From: Rubrivirga marina
GTDB taxonomy: Bacteria > Bacteroidota > Rhodothermia > Rhodothermales > Rubricoccaceae
Length of the DNA: 64,000 nucleotides
Direction: 5' to 3'
NCBI RefSeq assembly: GCF_002283365.1
Contig: NZ_MQWD01000001.1
Coordinates: forward strand, 2,885,749 to 2,949,748
In this document: positions 34,345 through 43,775 of the stretch, in pieces
Layout of the letters: each line of letters begins with the position of its first letter
Numbering within the stretch: the first letter of the stretch is position 1
Made by a program: the position numbers and the translations under genes
Notes under the pieces: model-generated
What the model was told of the DNA's origin: nothing
The model's input: only the letters and a program-made list of their open reading frames with translations
The model's database searches: none

Positions 34345-36033
34345 ATGGCTCTTGGTCTCGACGTGCTCACTCGACGGATCGGCCTCGCGGTCGCCGCCGT
34401 GCTCTGCCTTGGCGTCGCTGGCTGCGCCAGCGACGCGCCCGAGGCGGACCCGGTGATCGCCGTCGTCGACGGCCTGGAGATGACGGCCGACGACTACCTC
34501 CGCTCGTACATCGACTACCTCGTCACGACCGGCCAGAACGACACGGAGGCGCTCCGCCAGCGGCACTTCGAGGCGCTCGTCGACGCCTACCTCCTCGGGG
34601 CCGAGGCCGAGCGGCGCGGGCTGGCGGCCGACAGCGCCCTCGACGCCGCGTCAGCGCTCGCGCGGCGGCGGCTGGTGGGCGCGCGCTACTACGAGGCGTC
34701 CGTCCTCGACACGCTCGCGGCCCCGGCCGAGGCCGACGTGCGCCGGGCCTACCAGCTCGGAACGGAGCAGCGGGTCGTCCGCCAGCTCTACTTCACCGAC
34801 GCCGACTCGGCGCAGGCGGCCTATGCCCGTCTCCAGGCCGGCCGGCCGTTCCTGGAGGAGGCGTGGGACCTCTACGGCACGCGCGACTCGACGGCCGGCT
34901 CGCTCGGCGCCGTCAGCTACTGGCAGGTCGACGACGCGTTCGCCGAGGCGGCCTTCGGCACGCCCGTCGGTGAGGTCACGCCGCCGGTCCGGTCCCGCCT
35001 CGGGTATCACATCATCAAGGTCGAGGACCGGCTCCGCAACCCGGTGCTGAGCGAGGACGAGTTCGCGCGCCGTCGGAAGGGCGTCGAGAGCCAACTCCGC
35101 CTGCGCCGCCGCCGCCTCGAAGGCGACTCGTTCGTCCGCGACTTTATGGGCCGCCGGAACGTGGCCGTCAACGGCCCGGCGCTCCGCGCGCTCCAGCAGG
35201 CCGTGGCTGAGTTGGAAGGGGACCCGCCACCGGACGCGCAGCAGGGCGGGGGAGAAGCCTTCACGCCCGGCGAGATCCACGTCTTGACAGAGGCGCTCCA
35301 GCCTCAGACTCCGCTCGCGACGTTCGACCTCGGCGGCCGGCAGCGCGTGTTCACGGTCGAGGATTACCTGTTCTGGCTCGACGTGCTCCCGTTCTCCGAG
35401 GCCCGCAACCGGACCGGCGCGTCCCTCGGCCGGGCCCTCCGCAACGAGGCGCTCGCGCAGGCCGGCGAGGCCGCCGGCGTCGCCGACGAGCCGGAGGTCC
35501 GCCACGAGCTGGCTCGGATGGACCGGCTCCGCCTCGCCGACGCCCTCCGCGCCCGCCTCCGCGCCGACTCGTCCGCCGCCGACCGCGCCCGCCTCGGTCA
35601 GGTCGCCGACCGGCTCGCGCTCGACCCGCGCCAGACCGTCGCCGACTTCTGGGTCGTCTCGTTCGAGAGCCGCGCCGAGGCGGAGGGCGCGCTCGCGGCG
35701 CTCCGGGCGTCGCCCGCCAGCGCGGAGGCTCGCCCCGGCTTCGAGCGCTTCGAGCGGCAGCCGCTGGCGGAAGCCCGCGACCTCGCGGCGGCCGTCCGCT
35801 CGGCGCCGCTCGGCGAGCCCGTGCTGGCGGCCACCGGCGACGGCCGGTGGGTCGTGCTCCGCGTGGCCGACCGGGCCGTCGAGGCCACCGGCGACGCGGC
35901 CGACGCCCTCGCCCCGTTCGCCGCCGAGGCGGGCCTCATTGAGCGGCTCCGTGCCGAGCGGCCCATCGAGATCCACGAGGAGGCGCTCGCCGCCGTCCTC
36001 CGCCCGCCGCCGGTCCCCACCGCACCGCGCTGA
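34345..36033 (+). CDS. PpiC-type peptidyl-prolyl isomerase lipoprotein
   Basis: The product has 562 residues from the ATG; its signal ends in the lipobox LGVAGC, so it is a lipoprotein. A SurA-like N-terminal segment (YLRSYIDYLVTTGQNDTEAL) precedes a parvulin domain (about 115-230, RQLYFTDADSAQAAYARL, DSTAGSLGAVSYW, GYHIIKVEDR). A second, degenerate parvulin-like part lies in the C-terminal half. It would help outer-membrane or exported proteins fold in the periplasm. An upstream GTG at 34324 is possible. It stands between the PorV-like gene and the second GH5 gene, with a 3-base gap to the latter. Confidence 0.85.
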   Translation: MALGLDVLTRRIGLAVAAVLCLGVAGCASDAPEADPVIAVVDGLEMTADDYLRSYIDYLVTTGQNDTEALRQRHFEALVDAYLLGAEAERRGLAADSALDAASALARRRLVGARYYEASVLDTLAAPAEADVRRAYQLGTEQRVVRQLYFTDADSAQAAYARLQAGRPFLEEAWDLYGTRDSTAGSLGAVSYWQVDDAFAEAAFGTPVGEVTPPVRSRLGYHIIKVEDRLRNPVLSEDEFARRRKGVESQLRLRRRRLEGDSFVRDFMGRRNVAVNGPALRALQQAVAELEGDPPPDAQQGGGEAFTPGEIHVLTEALQPQTPLATFDLGGRQRVFTVEDYLFWLDVLPFSEARNRTGASLGRALRNEALAQAGEAAGVADEPEVRHELARMDRLRLADALRARLRADSSAADRARLGQVADRLALDPRQTVADFWVVSFESRAEAEGALAALRASPASAEARPGFERFERQPLAEARDLAAAVRSAPLGEPVLAATGDGRWVVLRVADRAVEATGDAADALAPFAAEAGLIERLRAERPIEIHEEALAAVLRPPPVPTAPR

Positions 36034-36036
36034 CCC

Positions 36037-38004
36037 ATGCTCCGCTCTCTCGCGCTCGTCCTCCTCTTCGCCGCGCCCGTGCTCGCCCAGGGCGACGGCT
36101 TCTTCCGCGCGAGCGACGGCCAGATCCTCGACGGGTCCGGCGAGCCCGTCGTGATTCGCGGCGTCGGGCTGGGCGGGTGGCTCGTGCCCGAGGGCTACAT
36201 GCTCCACATCAGCGCGCCCGACGGTGGGTCGCCGCGCTCGATCCGCGCCCAGATCGTCGACCTCATCGGCGAGGACGGGGCCGACGAGTTCTTCGAGGTC
36301 TACCGCGCCAACTACGTCGAGCAGAAGGACATCGACCAGATCGCGGCGTGGGGCTACGACCACGTCCGCCTGCCCTTCCACTACCTCGACTTCTGGGATC
36401 CCGAGACGGAGACGATCCGCGAGGAGGGCTTCCAGATCGTCGACGATCTCTTGGCGTGGTGCCGGCCGCACGGGCTCGAGGTGGTCCTCGACATGCATGC
36501 CGCGCCGGGGGCCCAGAACGCCGGCAACATCAGCGACAGCGACGGGACCGCGCGCCTCTGGACCGAGCCCGACCCGTACCAGGACTGGGTGGTCGAGATC
36601 TGGACGGCCATCGCCGAGCGCTACGCCGACGAGACGCTCATCATGGGGTACGACCTCATCAACGAGCCCGTCCTCCCCGACGGCATCCCCGGGAGCGACC
36701 TCCGCGACCTCTACGCCCGCCTCGCGGAGGCCATCCGCGAAGTCGACCCGAACCACCTGCTGTTTATCGAGGGCAACTTCTATGCGACCGACTTCAGCGC
36801 CCTCGAGGAGCCCGTCGACGACAACATGGTCTACGCGTTCCACAAGTACTGGAGCTCGGTCGGGCAGCCGTCGATCCAGTACCTCCTCGACCTCCGTGCG
36901 GAGACCGGCGTGCCGCTGTGGCTGGGCGAGACGGGCGAGAACTCGAACCCGTGGTTCTACGCCGTCCGCCGGCTCGCCGAGGCGAACGGGATCGGGTGGA
37001 ACTGGTGGACCCACAAGAAGATCGAGACTCTGAGCGCGCCCGCCTCGGCGCCGTTCGCGCCCGGCTATGAGGCGCTCGTCCGCTACTGGCAGGGGAACGG
37101 CGGCCGCCCGAGCGCCGAGGCCGCGCGGGCCGCTCTGCTCGCCATGGCGAACGGGCTCGACCTGGACCGGACGACCCGCAACGAAGGCGTGATCGCGGCC
37201 CTCTTCGACGACTCGTTCGGCACGACGCCGCGGCCCTTCCGCACGCACCGGATTCCGGGCACCATCCACGCGGTCGACTACGACCTCGGCGATCAGGGCG
37301 TGGCCTACAGCGACGCCGACCCGTGGGCGATCTCCGGGACGCCCGGCGGCGGCAACACGGGAGGCGCGTACCGGAACGACGGCGTCGACATCGAGCGGTC
37401 GACGGACCCGCAGGGCGCGGCGTACAACGTCGGCTGGGTCGAGACGCTTGAGTGGCTTCGCTACACGGCGACGGTCGAGGAGGCGGGGAGGTACGACGTC
37501 GAGATCCGCGTCGCGAGCGGCGGGACCGGCGGGCGGCTGGCGCTCGACGTCGACGGGGCGTCGCTCGGGACGGTGACGGTGCCGGGCACCGGCGGGTGGC
37601 AGTCGTGGCGGTCGGTCACGCTTCCCGGGGTCGCGATCCCGGCCGGCGAGCATGCGATCCGGGTGACGGTCCGCTCCGGCGAGTTCAACATCAACCAGAT
37701 GCGGTTCATCCGCGTCGGTGACACGGCGGTCGAGGGCGAGCCCGCCGTGCTCGGCGTTCGGATCGCGCCCAACCCGGCGGTGCGCTCGGCCACGTTGTCG
37801 CTGACCCTGCCCGCCTCGGGTGACGTGTCGGTGGTGGTGTTCGACGCGCTCGGCCGGCTCGCCGCAGTGACCGAGGCGGGCCGTCTCGGGGCGGGGGAGC
37901 GGGAGATCGACCTTCCGCTCCGGGGGCTCGCGCCGGGCATCTACCTCGTGCGGGTCACGGTAGGGGACGCGGCGGTGACGCAGCAACTCGTTGTCCACCG
38001 GTGA
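36037..38004 (+). CDS. Second GH5 glucanase with CBM6 and T9SS sorting domain
   Basis: The 655-residue product has a signal peptide ending near PVLAQ. The GH5 barrel matches the gene at 21088 over most of its length, with acid/base E210 in LINEP and nucleophile E298 in LWLGETGEN and the same GWLVPEGYM and WNWWTHKKIET blocks. A CBM6 module follows (about 430-560, GGAYRNDGVDIERST), and a T9SS C-terminal domain is added (about 570-655, IAPNPAVRSATLSL). The paralogue lacks this last domain, so this copy is the one expected at the cell surface. It ends the glucan locus. Confidence 0.9.
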   Translation: MLRSLALVLLFAAPVLAQGDGFFRASDGQILDGSGEPVVIRGVGLGGWLVPEGYMLHISAPDGGSPRSIRAQIVDLIGEDGADEFFEVYRANYVEQKDIDQIAAWGYDHVRLPFHYLDFWDPETETIREEGFQIVDDLLAWCRPHGLEVVLDMHAAPGAQNAGNISDSDGTARLWTEPDPYQDWVVEIWTAIAERYADETLIMGYDLINEPVLPDGIPGSDLRDLYARLAEAIREVDPNHLLFIEGNFYATDFSALEEPVDDNMVYAFHKYWSSVGQPSIQYLLDLRAETGVPLWLGETGENSNPWFYAVRRLAEANGIGWNWWTHKKIETLSAPASAPFAPGYEALVRYWQGNGGRPSAEAARAALLAMANGLDLDRTTRNEGVIAALFDDSFGTTPRPFRTHRIPGTIHAVDYDLGDQGVAYSDADPWAISGTPGGGNTGGAYRNDGVDIERSTDPQGAAYNVGWVETLEWLRYTATVEEAGRYDVEIRVASGGTGGRLALDVDGASLGTVTVPGTGGWQSWRSVTLPGVAIPAGEHAIRVTVRSGEFNINQMRFIRVGDTAVEGEPAVLGVRIAPNPAVRSATLSLTLPASGDVSVVVFDALGRLAAVTEAGRLGAGEREIDLPLRGLAPGIYLVRVTVGDAAVTQQLVVHR

Positions 38005-38147
38005 GCGCGGCGACCGTAGGGTCCGGCCGGCGGTAGTTCCGTTCACCTCATGTGGAGGGGCCGGAGGCTCGGCTCAGGGCAGTAGCCGACGTCGGCACGC
38101 GGGCGGACTGGGGTGCCATCTTGGGCGCAGGCGCCGTCGAGTCTCGT

Positions 38148-38173
38148 GTGAAGCCTACACACTGTGACTTCAC
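38148..38173. promoter_or_regulatory. GTGAAG/CTTCAC inverted repeat upstream of the heme regulator
   Basis: Six-base arms (38148-38153 and 38168-38173) separated by 14 bases lie 52-77 bases upstream of the ATG at 38225. MerR-family proteins bind such spaced inverted repeats within promoters; assignment to this gene is a guess. Confidence 0.35.
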
Positions 38174-38197
38174 GGGACACGATCTCGCGGCCTGGCT

Positions 38198-38220
38198 AGG
38201 TTTCAAACCTCAGCAAACCT
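38198..38220. promoter_or_regulatory. AGGTTT palindrome and CAAACCT direct repeats directly before the heme regulator
   Basis: AGGTTTCAAACCT (38198-38210) is a palindrome, and CAAACCT recurs at 38204-38210 and 38214-38220, exactly one helical turn apart. The block ends four bases before the ATG at 38225, so bound protein would hinder transcription or translation of the whole heme operon. Confidence 0.5.
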
Positions 38221-38224
38221 ACGG

Positions 38225-38905
38225 ATGCCGACCTCTGCCACCCTCCTCAGCGTCAGCGCCGCCGCCGAGCGGCTTGGCGTCCACGTCGGGACGATCCGGC
38301 GGTGGACGGACGAGGGCGTGCTCTCGGAGGTCCGGACGCCGGGGGGCCACCGTCGCATCCCGGCCGAGGCCGTCGAGCGGCTCCGAAGGGAGCGCGCGGG
38401 TGAGGCCCGCCCGGGCCCCGTCTCCGCCGGCCTCGGGCCCGACGGCGACCCGGCCGACGAGGCGTGGGCCGACCACGCCGTCGTCCACACGCGCTACGAG
38501 GTCCGCGCCAACGGCGACGCCGTCTGGAACCGGGCATTCGACGGGGCCGAGCGGGGGCACCGCCGCGAGACCGGTCGCCAGATGGTCGGTCTGCTGCTCC
38601 GCCACGTGGCGGGGCAGGGCGACGCCGAGGCCCGCAGCGCCGAGGTCCGCCGCCTGGCGTGGGGCTACGCGCTCGACATGAAGGACCGCGGCCTTCCGCT
38701 CTCCGAAGCGCTCCGCGCGACGCTCTTCTTCCGCGACGTCCTGACTGAGTCGACGGCCTACCACCCGCGCTTCGAGCAGAAGCCGCCGACGGACCAGATC
38801 GCCTTGATGCGGCGCGTGAACGAGTTCATGAACGAGGTCCAGATGACGATCGCGCGGGCCTACGAGACCGACGACCCCGCTGCCCTCCCACCCGCCGACG
38901 CATGA
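38225..38905 (+). CDS. MerR-like winged helix-turn-helix regulator heading the heme operon
   Basis: The 226-residue product has a MerR/excisionase-type DNA-binding domain at the N-terminus (AAERLGVHVGTIRRWTDEGVLSEVRTPGGHRRI). The C-terminal part (about 80-215) is an all-helical domain (RQMVGLLLRHVAG, MKDRGLPLSEALRATLFFRDVL) resembling helical sensor domains found with RsbR-like proteins; no metal or heme motif is obvious. Its stop overlaps the hemA ATG by four bases, so it is co-translated with the pathway and is a good candidate for its regulator. The signal it senses is unknown. Confidence 0.8.
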   Translation: MPTSATLLSVSAAAERLGVHVGTIRRWTDEGVLSEVRTPGGHRRIPAEAVERLRRERAGEARPGPVSAGLGPDGDPADEAWADHAVVHTRYEVRANGDAVWNRAFDGAERGHRRETGRQMVGLLLRHVAGQGDAEARSAEVRRLAWGYALDMKDRGLPLSEALRATLFFRDVLTESTAYHPRFEQKPPTDQIALMRRVNEFMNEVQMTIARAYETDDPAALPPADA

Positions 38906-40173
38906 CCGACGCTCCGACCCTGGCCGGCCTCTGGCTCGACGGCGACGCCTGCGCCGTCGACGTCCGCGAGTCGTGGGCCCTTTCGGCGGACGAGATGGCG
39001 GGCCTGTACGCCGCGGCGCGGGCCGACGACCTCGGGCTGTGCGTGGTGTCGACGTGCTTCCGGCTCGAGGTGGTCCTCTCCGGCCGGCGGCCGTCGGCGG
39101 AGCTGCAGGCGTGGGGCCGCCGCCGGCTGGCGGCGCTGCGGCCAGACCTCGACCTCGGCCGGTTCCGGGTGACGGAGGGCCCGGGGGCCGCGCGGCACCT
39201 GTTCCGGGTCGCGGCCGGGCTCGAGTCGGCGGTGCTGGGGGAGGCGCAGATCCTCGGCCAGGTCCGCCGCGCACGTGCCGAGGCGGAGGAGGCCGGGGCG
39301 CTCGCTCCGGAGCTCCGCGAGACGCTCGACGCCGCGGTCCGCGTCGGCCAGTGGGCCCGTGGGGCGACGGACCTCGGGCGGGGCACGGCGTCGACGGCCT
39401 CGGCCGCGGTCCAGTGGGCCGACGACGCCATCGGCGGGCTCGCCGGGCGCGGCGTCGCCGTCGTCGGGGCGGGCCAGATCGGGCGCCTCCTCCTCACCCG
39501 TCTTGCGGGCGTCGACGCGGCCTCGGTCACGCTCGTCTCGGGGCACGCCCCGGCGCACCACGGCTTCGAGGTCGTCCGCCCCGACGCGCTGCCCGACCTC
39601 CTGCCGCGCGTCGACGTGCTGTTCACGGGCACGGACCGGCCGGTGCTCGACGCCTCCACGGCGGAGGCCGCCTGGACCGACGGCGTGCCCCGAGCGGTCG
39701 TCGACCTGGGCGTCCCGCGCAACGTGGACGCCGCCGTCGGCGCCGTCCCGGGCGTCGCTCTCGCCGACGTCGACGCGCTCGGGGCCGTCGTCGACGCGGG
39801 GCTGGCGGCGCGGCAGGCCGCGATTCCGGCCGTCGAGGCCCGCATCGAGACGTCGCTCGACACGCTGGACGAGGCGCTCTCCGCGCTCGAGCGCGAGCGG
39901 CTCGTCGGCGACTTCCGCCGCCGGGCGGAGGCCATCCGCCAGGACACGCTCACCTACGTCTGCTCCCGGTGCGACGAGCGGACGTGCCATCCGGAGGCAT
40001 CGGACGCGGGCGTCCGCCCCGGCCCCGGGCCGTGCAGCGACCCCGACGGGCTCACGCGGACGCTCACCACGCGGCTCCTCCACGACGTGACCGCCGCCCT
40101 CCGCAACCGCCCCGAGCACGCCGACGACGACACGATCCGCGCGCTCCTCTCGCTCCCCGACGCCGGTGCCTGA
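38902..40173 (+). CDS. hemA: Glutamyl-tRNA reductase
   Basis: The 423-residue enzyme reduces glutamyl-tRNA to glutamate-1-semialdehyde with NADPH, the first committed step of C5 tetrapyrrole synthesis. Catalytic C52 lies in VVSTCFRLE (the usual STCNR motif with N replaced by F). The GAARHLFRVAAGLESAVLGEAQILGQV block and the NADPH-binding VAVVGAGQIGRLLL are clear. Unusually, the C-terminal dimerisation region holds four cysteines, C354, C357, C362 and C378, with H363 beside the third, which looks like a metal site. The gene overlaps the regulator by four bases and hemC by eight. Confidence 0.95.
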   Translation: MTDAPTLAGLWLDGDACAVDVRESWALSADEMAGLYAAARADDLGLCVVSTCFRLEVVLSGRRPSAELQAWGRRRLAALRPDLDLGRFRVTEGPGAARHLFRVAAGLESAVLGEAQILGQVRRARAEAEEAGALAPELRETLDAAVRVGQWARGATDLGRGTASTASAAVQWADDAIGGLAGRGVAVVGAGQIGRLLLTRLAGVDAASVTLVSGHAPAHHGFEVVRPDALPDLLPRVDVLFTGTDRPVLDASTAEAAWTDGVPRAVVDLGVPRNVDAAVGAVPGVALADVDALGAVVDAGLAARQAAIPAVEARIETSLDTLDEALSALERERLVGDFRRRAEAIRQDTLTYVCSRCDERTCHPEASDAGVRPGPGPCSDPDGLTRTLTTRLLHDVTAALRNRPEHADDDTIRALLSLPDAGA

Positions 40174-41095
40174 CGTCCTCCGCCTCGGCACCCGGACGTC
40201 GCGCCTCGCCACGTGGCAGGCCGAGCACGTCGCCGCCGCGCTCCAGCGTGCGTGGCCCGGCCTCGAGGTGGAGTTCGTCCCGTTCGTCACGAAGGGCGAC
40301 AAGACGCTCGACCAGCCGCTCCCCGAGATCGGCGGGAAAGGTCTGTTCACGGCCGAGCTCGAGGCCTCGCTCCTCGACGGCCGGATCGACCTCGCGGTCC
40401 ACTCGCTGAAGGACCTCCCGACGGAGGACCCCGCCGGCCTGACGGTCGGCGCGACGGCCGAGCGGGCAGACCCGCGCGACGCCTGGATCTCGCCCGAGGG
40501 CCTCCACCTCGATGAGCTTCCTGGGGGAGCCGTCGTGGGGACGAGCAGCCTCCGACGCGGGGCGCAGCTGCTCCGGGCGCGGCCCGACCTCGTGATCCGG
40601 TCGATCCGCGGCAACGTCGAGACGCGGATCCGGAAGGTCCACGAGGAGGACTACCACGCGGGCGTCCTCGCGCTCGCCGGGCTGATGCGGCTCGAGATCG
40701 AGGACCGCGCGCAGTCGGTCCTGGACCTCGACACGATGCTCCCCGCGCCGGGGCAGGCCGCGCTCGGCATCCAGGTTCGCGCCGATGGGGGAGAGGCCGC
40801 CCGCCTCGTCGCCGCACTCGACCACCCCGCGACGCGCGCCGCCGTGACGGCCGAGCGGGCGTTCCTGGCGGGCCTCGGTGGCGGCTGTTCCGCCCCGATC
40901 GCCGCGCTGGCGGAGGTCTCCGGCGACCGGCTCACGTTCCGGGGCCGCGTCGTCTCGACCGACGGCGCCCGGACGGTGGCGGTCGAGGCCGACGGACCGT
41001 TCGATCCCGACGCCGCGAGATCCTCAGGCCTCGCGCTCGGCCGGGACGCTGCCGCGACCGCGTTGGACGGGGGAGCGCGCGACCTGTTGCCATGA
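40166..41095 (+). CDS. hemC: Hydroxymethylbilane synthase (porphobilinogen deaminase)
   Basis: This 309-residue protein joins four porphobilinogens into hydroxymethylbilane. The dipyrromethane-cofactor cysteine is C241 in [38 protein letters not shown] and [12 protein letters not shown] are the usual active-site segments. Translation begins at GTG inside the end of hemA, and the next gene overlaps by four bases, so coupling is tight. Confidence 0.95.
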   Translation: MPDVLRLGTRTSRLATWQAEHVAAALQRAWPGLEVEFVPFVTKGDKTLDQPLPEIGGKGLFTAELEASLLDGRIDLAVHSLKDLPTEDPAGLTVGATAERADPRDAWISPEGLHLDELPGGAVVGTSSLRRGAQLLRARPDLVIRSIRGNVETRIRKVHEEDYHAGVLALAGLMRLEIEDRAQSVLDLDTMLPAPGQAALGIQVRADGGEAARLVAALDHPATRAAVTAERAFLAGLGGGCSAPIAALAEVSGDRLTFRGRVVSTDGARTVAVEADGPFDPDAARSSGLALGRDAAATALDGGARDLLP

Positions 41096-41838
41096 CGCTC
41101 GCCGGCCGCCGCATCGTCGTGACCCGGACCGAGGAGCAGGCGGGGTCGCTCGTCGACGGGCTCCGCCAGCGCGGCGCGACGCCGGTCCTCGTGCCGTCGA
41201 TCCGGTTCGAGCCTCCGGAGGACCCGACGCCGCTCATCGAGGCGGCCCGCGACCTCGCCGAGGCGGCCTGGGTCGTGTTCACGAGCGCGACGGGCGTCCT
41301 CTACGGGTGGGCCGCGATCCAGCAGGCGTGGCCGGACGGGCTGCCCGACGGCGTCCGCGTCGCGGCGGTCGGGTCGGGCACGGCGGACGCGCTCCGGGCG
41401 GTCGGCGCGCCGGTCGACTTCGTCCCGCACGAGGCGCTCGGCGACGTGCTCGTGGAGGAACTGCCGCTCTCGAAGGACGACCGCGTCGTCCTGCTCCGCT
41501 CGCACATCGGGCGCGAGGCCCTGGCCACCGGTCTCGACGCCCGCGGCGCCGACGTCCGCGACGTGCCGGCGTACCGCACGATCACGGAGGCCGACCCGGA
41601 AGCCGCCGCCGCCGCGCTCGACCCCGCGCCGGACGCGATCACGTTCACCTCGCCCTCGACCGTCCGCGGATTTCTCACGGCCCTCTCGAACCCTGCCCGG
41701 CTGACGGACGTGCCGCTCGTCGCCATCGGTCCTGTGACGGCCGCGGCCCTCGATCCCGCCGGCCTCCGCGCCGCCGCTGTCGCCGACCCGCACACCGTCT
41801 CCGGTCTGCTCGACGCTCTCGACCGCCTGTTCTCGTGA
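41092..41838 (+). CDS. hemD: Uroporphyrinogen-III synthase
   Basis: The product is 248 residues with the two-lobed fold of the family: [31 protein letters not shown] and the N-terminal [19 protein letters not shown]. It cyclises hydroxymethylbilane with inversion of ring D. Sequence identity in this family is low, but the position between hemC and hemB, each with a four-base overlap, makes the call firm. Confidence 0.92.
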   Translation: MTLAGRRIVVTRTEEQAGSLVDGLRQRGATPVLVPSIRFEPPEDPTPLIEAARDLAEAAWVVFTSATGVLYGWAAIQQAWPDGLPDGVRVAAVGSGTADALRAVGAPVDFVPHEALGDVLVEELPLSKDDRVVLLRSHIGREALATGLDARGADVRDVPAYRTITEADPEAAAAALDPAPDAITFTSPSTVRGFLTALSNPARLTDVPLVAIGPVTAAALDPAGLRAAAVADPHTVSGLLDALDRLFS

Positions 41839-42872
41839 CTCCCGTGGACCTCCTCGCCCCTCCGACTCTCGGCTCCGACCGCCCGCAGCGCCTCCGCCAG
41901 TCGCCCGCGGTCCGCCGGCTCGTACGCGAGACGCGGCTCGACCCGGCCGCCTTCGTGCTCCCGCTCTTCGTGCGCGGCGGGGAGGGCGTGCGCGACGAGA
42001 TCGCGTCGATGCCCGGGGTGTTCCAGCTTTCGGTCGACGAGGCGGTCCGCGAGGCGACCGAGGCGGCGCGCTTCGGCGTCGGCGGGGTGCTCCTCTTCGG
42101 GATCCCGGCTCGCAAGGACGCCGAGGGCTCGACGGCGAGCGACGACGCCGAGGCCGTCCAGCGCGCCGTCCGCGCGATCAAGGAGGAGGTGCCCGGCATC
42201 GCGGTCATCACCGACGTGTGCCTCTGCGAGTACACCGACCACGGGCACTGCGGGTTCATCGACTCGCACGGCGGCCTCGACCTGGAGGGCTCGCTCCCGC
42301 AGCACGTCGCCGCGGCCGTCTCCCACGCCCGCGCCGGCGCCGACCTCGTGGCGCCGTCGTCGATGATCGACGGCGTCGTCGGGGCGATCCGCGAGGGGCT
42401 CGACGCGGCCGGCTTCGGACACGTCGGCATTTTTTCCTACGCAGTCAAGTACGCCTCGGCGTTCTACGGCCCGTTCCGCGACGCGGCCGAAAGCGCGCCC
42501 GTCTTCGGCGACCGCCGGACGCACCAGATGGACCCGGCCAACGCCCGCGAGGCGCTCCGAGAGGCCGCGCTCGACGTGGAGCAGGGCGCCGACCTCCTCA
42601 TGGTCAAGCCCGCCGTGGCCTACCTCGACGTCGTCCGCCAGGTCAAAGACGCCTTTCCGGACCGGCCACTCGGGGCGTACCACGTTTCGGGCGAATACGC
42701 CATGCTCAAGGCCGCCGCCGGGCGCGGCTGGATCGACGAGCGCCGCGCCGTCCTCGAGACGCTGACGAGCCTCCGGCGCGCCGGCGCCGACATCCTCATC
42801 ACGTACTACGCGCTGGAGGCGGCCCGCTGGCTTGCGGAGGGCGGGGAGCGGGGGCCGAGCCGCCCCTCCTGA
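41835..42872 (+). CDS. hemB: Delta-aminolevulinic acid dehydratase (porphobilinogen synthase)
   Basis: This 345-residue enzyme condenses two aminolevulinates to porphobilinogen. The Schiff-base lysines are K205 ([15 protein letters not shown]) and K258 (LLMVKPA). The cysteine triad C129, C131 and C139 in [14 protein letters not shown] marks the zinc-dependent class. The start is the GTG that overlaps the hemD stop by four bases; another GTG at 41844 would shorten it by three residues. Confidence 0.95.
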   Translation: MTPVDLLAPPTLGSDRPQRLRQSPAVRRLVRETRLDPAAFVLPLFVRGGEGVRDEIASMPGVFQLSVDEAVREATEAARFGVGGVLLFGIPARKDAEGSTASDDAEAVQRAVRAIKEEVPGIAVITDVCLCEYTDHGHCGFIDSHGGLDLEGSLPQHVAAAVSHARAGADLVAPSSMIDGVVGAIREGLDAAGFGHVGIFSYAVKYASAFYGPFRDAAESAPVFGDRRTHQMDPANAREALREAALDVEQGADLLMVKPAVAYLDVVRQVKDAFPDRPLGAYHVSGEYAMLKAAAGRGWIDERRAVLETLTSLRRAGADILITYYALEAARWLAEGGERGPSRPS

Positions 42873-42916
42873 TCGACCGGATCCACCGACCCCAGACTCA
42901 CCGACTGCCCCCACCG

Positions 42917-43708
42917 ATGGCTCTCGACCTCACGACCCCGCCGCCGAGCGCCGAGCCGGCGGAGCGCTCCGGCCTCGACCTCGCCGAGCGCGGCAAGACC
43001 GCCGACGGCGCGCCGCAGTCGCTCGACCGGCGCCTCCTCGTCCAGCTCCACGCCTACACCGGCTGCGCCGACCCGGCCCGCCTCGGGCAGGCCGCCGAGG
43101 CGGCCGGCGTGGGCGGCGTGGTCTACCAGAGCGCGCAGGACCCGCAGGGCGTCGCCGTCGTCACGTTCAGCGAGAGCGACGACTTCTTCGTCGAGGCCGG
43201 CCGCGACCTCCTGCTCTCCGAGCCGTTCGCCGCGCTCACGCCGCGCCCCGAACTGACCATGTTCGGGCGGACGTACTCGATCGGCTACGAGACAGACCTG
43301 CTGGGCGCGCTCGTCGCCCGGCCGGTCAAGACGATGACGAACCCCGCCTGGCCGTGGGCCGTGTGGTACCCGCTCCGCCGGGGCGGGCGGTTCGAGCGCG
43401 AGCCGCGCGAGGAGCAGCGCCGGATGCTCATGGAGCACGGTGGCATCGGTCGCGCCTTCGGCGAGAGCGACCTCGCCCACGACGTCCGCCTCGCGTGCCA
43501 CGGGATGGACGAGAACGACAGCGACTTCATCGCCGGCCTCGTGGGCAAGGATCTGTATCCGCTCTCGAAAGTGGTCCAGCGGATGCGGGGCACGCGCCAC
43601 ACGGCCGAGTTTCTCGAGCGCCTCGGGCCCTTCTTCGTCGGCCGCGCCGTCTGGCAGAGCGCTGGGCCCTACGCCTGGGCCCTCAGCCACGAAGGCTCGG
43701 GCCACTAG
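42917..43708 (+). CDS. hemQ: Coproheme decarboxylase, chlorite dismutase family
   Basis: From the ATG the product has 263 residues, a single chlorite-dismutase-type unit plus an N-terminal extension of about 35 residues. It holds Y151 in VWYPLRR, matching the catalytic tyrosine of HemQ/ChdC, the MLMEHGGIGR block, and H195 in ACHGMDENDSDF, the likely proximal heme ligand. HemQ turns coproheme into protoheme with hydrogen peroxide, the last step of the coproporphyrin-dependent route. Its presence with hemY and hemH, and the absence of hemF or hemN in the operon, suggests this bacterium uses that route. Confidence 0.88.
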   Translation: MALDLTTPPPSAEPAERSGLDLAERGKTADGAPQSLDRRLLVQLHAYTGCADPARLGQAAEAAGVGGVVYQSAQDPQGVAVVTFSESDDFFVEAGRDLLLSEPFAALTPRPELTMFGRTYSIGYETDLLGALVARPVKTMTNPAWPWAVWYPLRRGGRFEREPREEQRRMLMEHGGIGRAFGESDLAHDVRLACHGMDENDSDFIAGLVGKDLYPLSKVVQRMRGTRHTAEFLERLGPFFVGRAVWQSAGPYAWALSHEGSGH

Positions 43709-43729
43709 CCGACCTCCGCCGATCCCCCT

Positions 43730-43749
43730 CCGCCTCGGCCCCGAGGCGG
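43730..43749. repeat. CCGCCTCGG hairpin in the hemQ-hemE spacer
   Basis: CCGCCTCGG, CC, CCGAGGCGG forms a perfect inverted repeat, followed by ACCGACC, 27 bases before the hemE ATG. Confidence 0.65.
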
Positions 43750-43775
43750 ACCGACCCGTCCCCCCGACCGACCGC

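Noticed and set aside
34651-38046. A 1131-codon open frame on the minus strand
   Set aside because: It is antisense to the PpiC and GH5 genes, both with clear domains and catalytic residues. Its translation is a low-complexity mix of R, E, V, D and G, as expected from reading high-G+C codons in a shadow frame.
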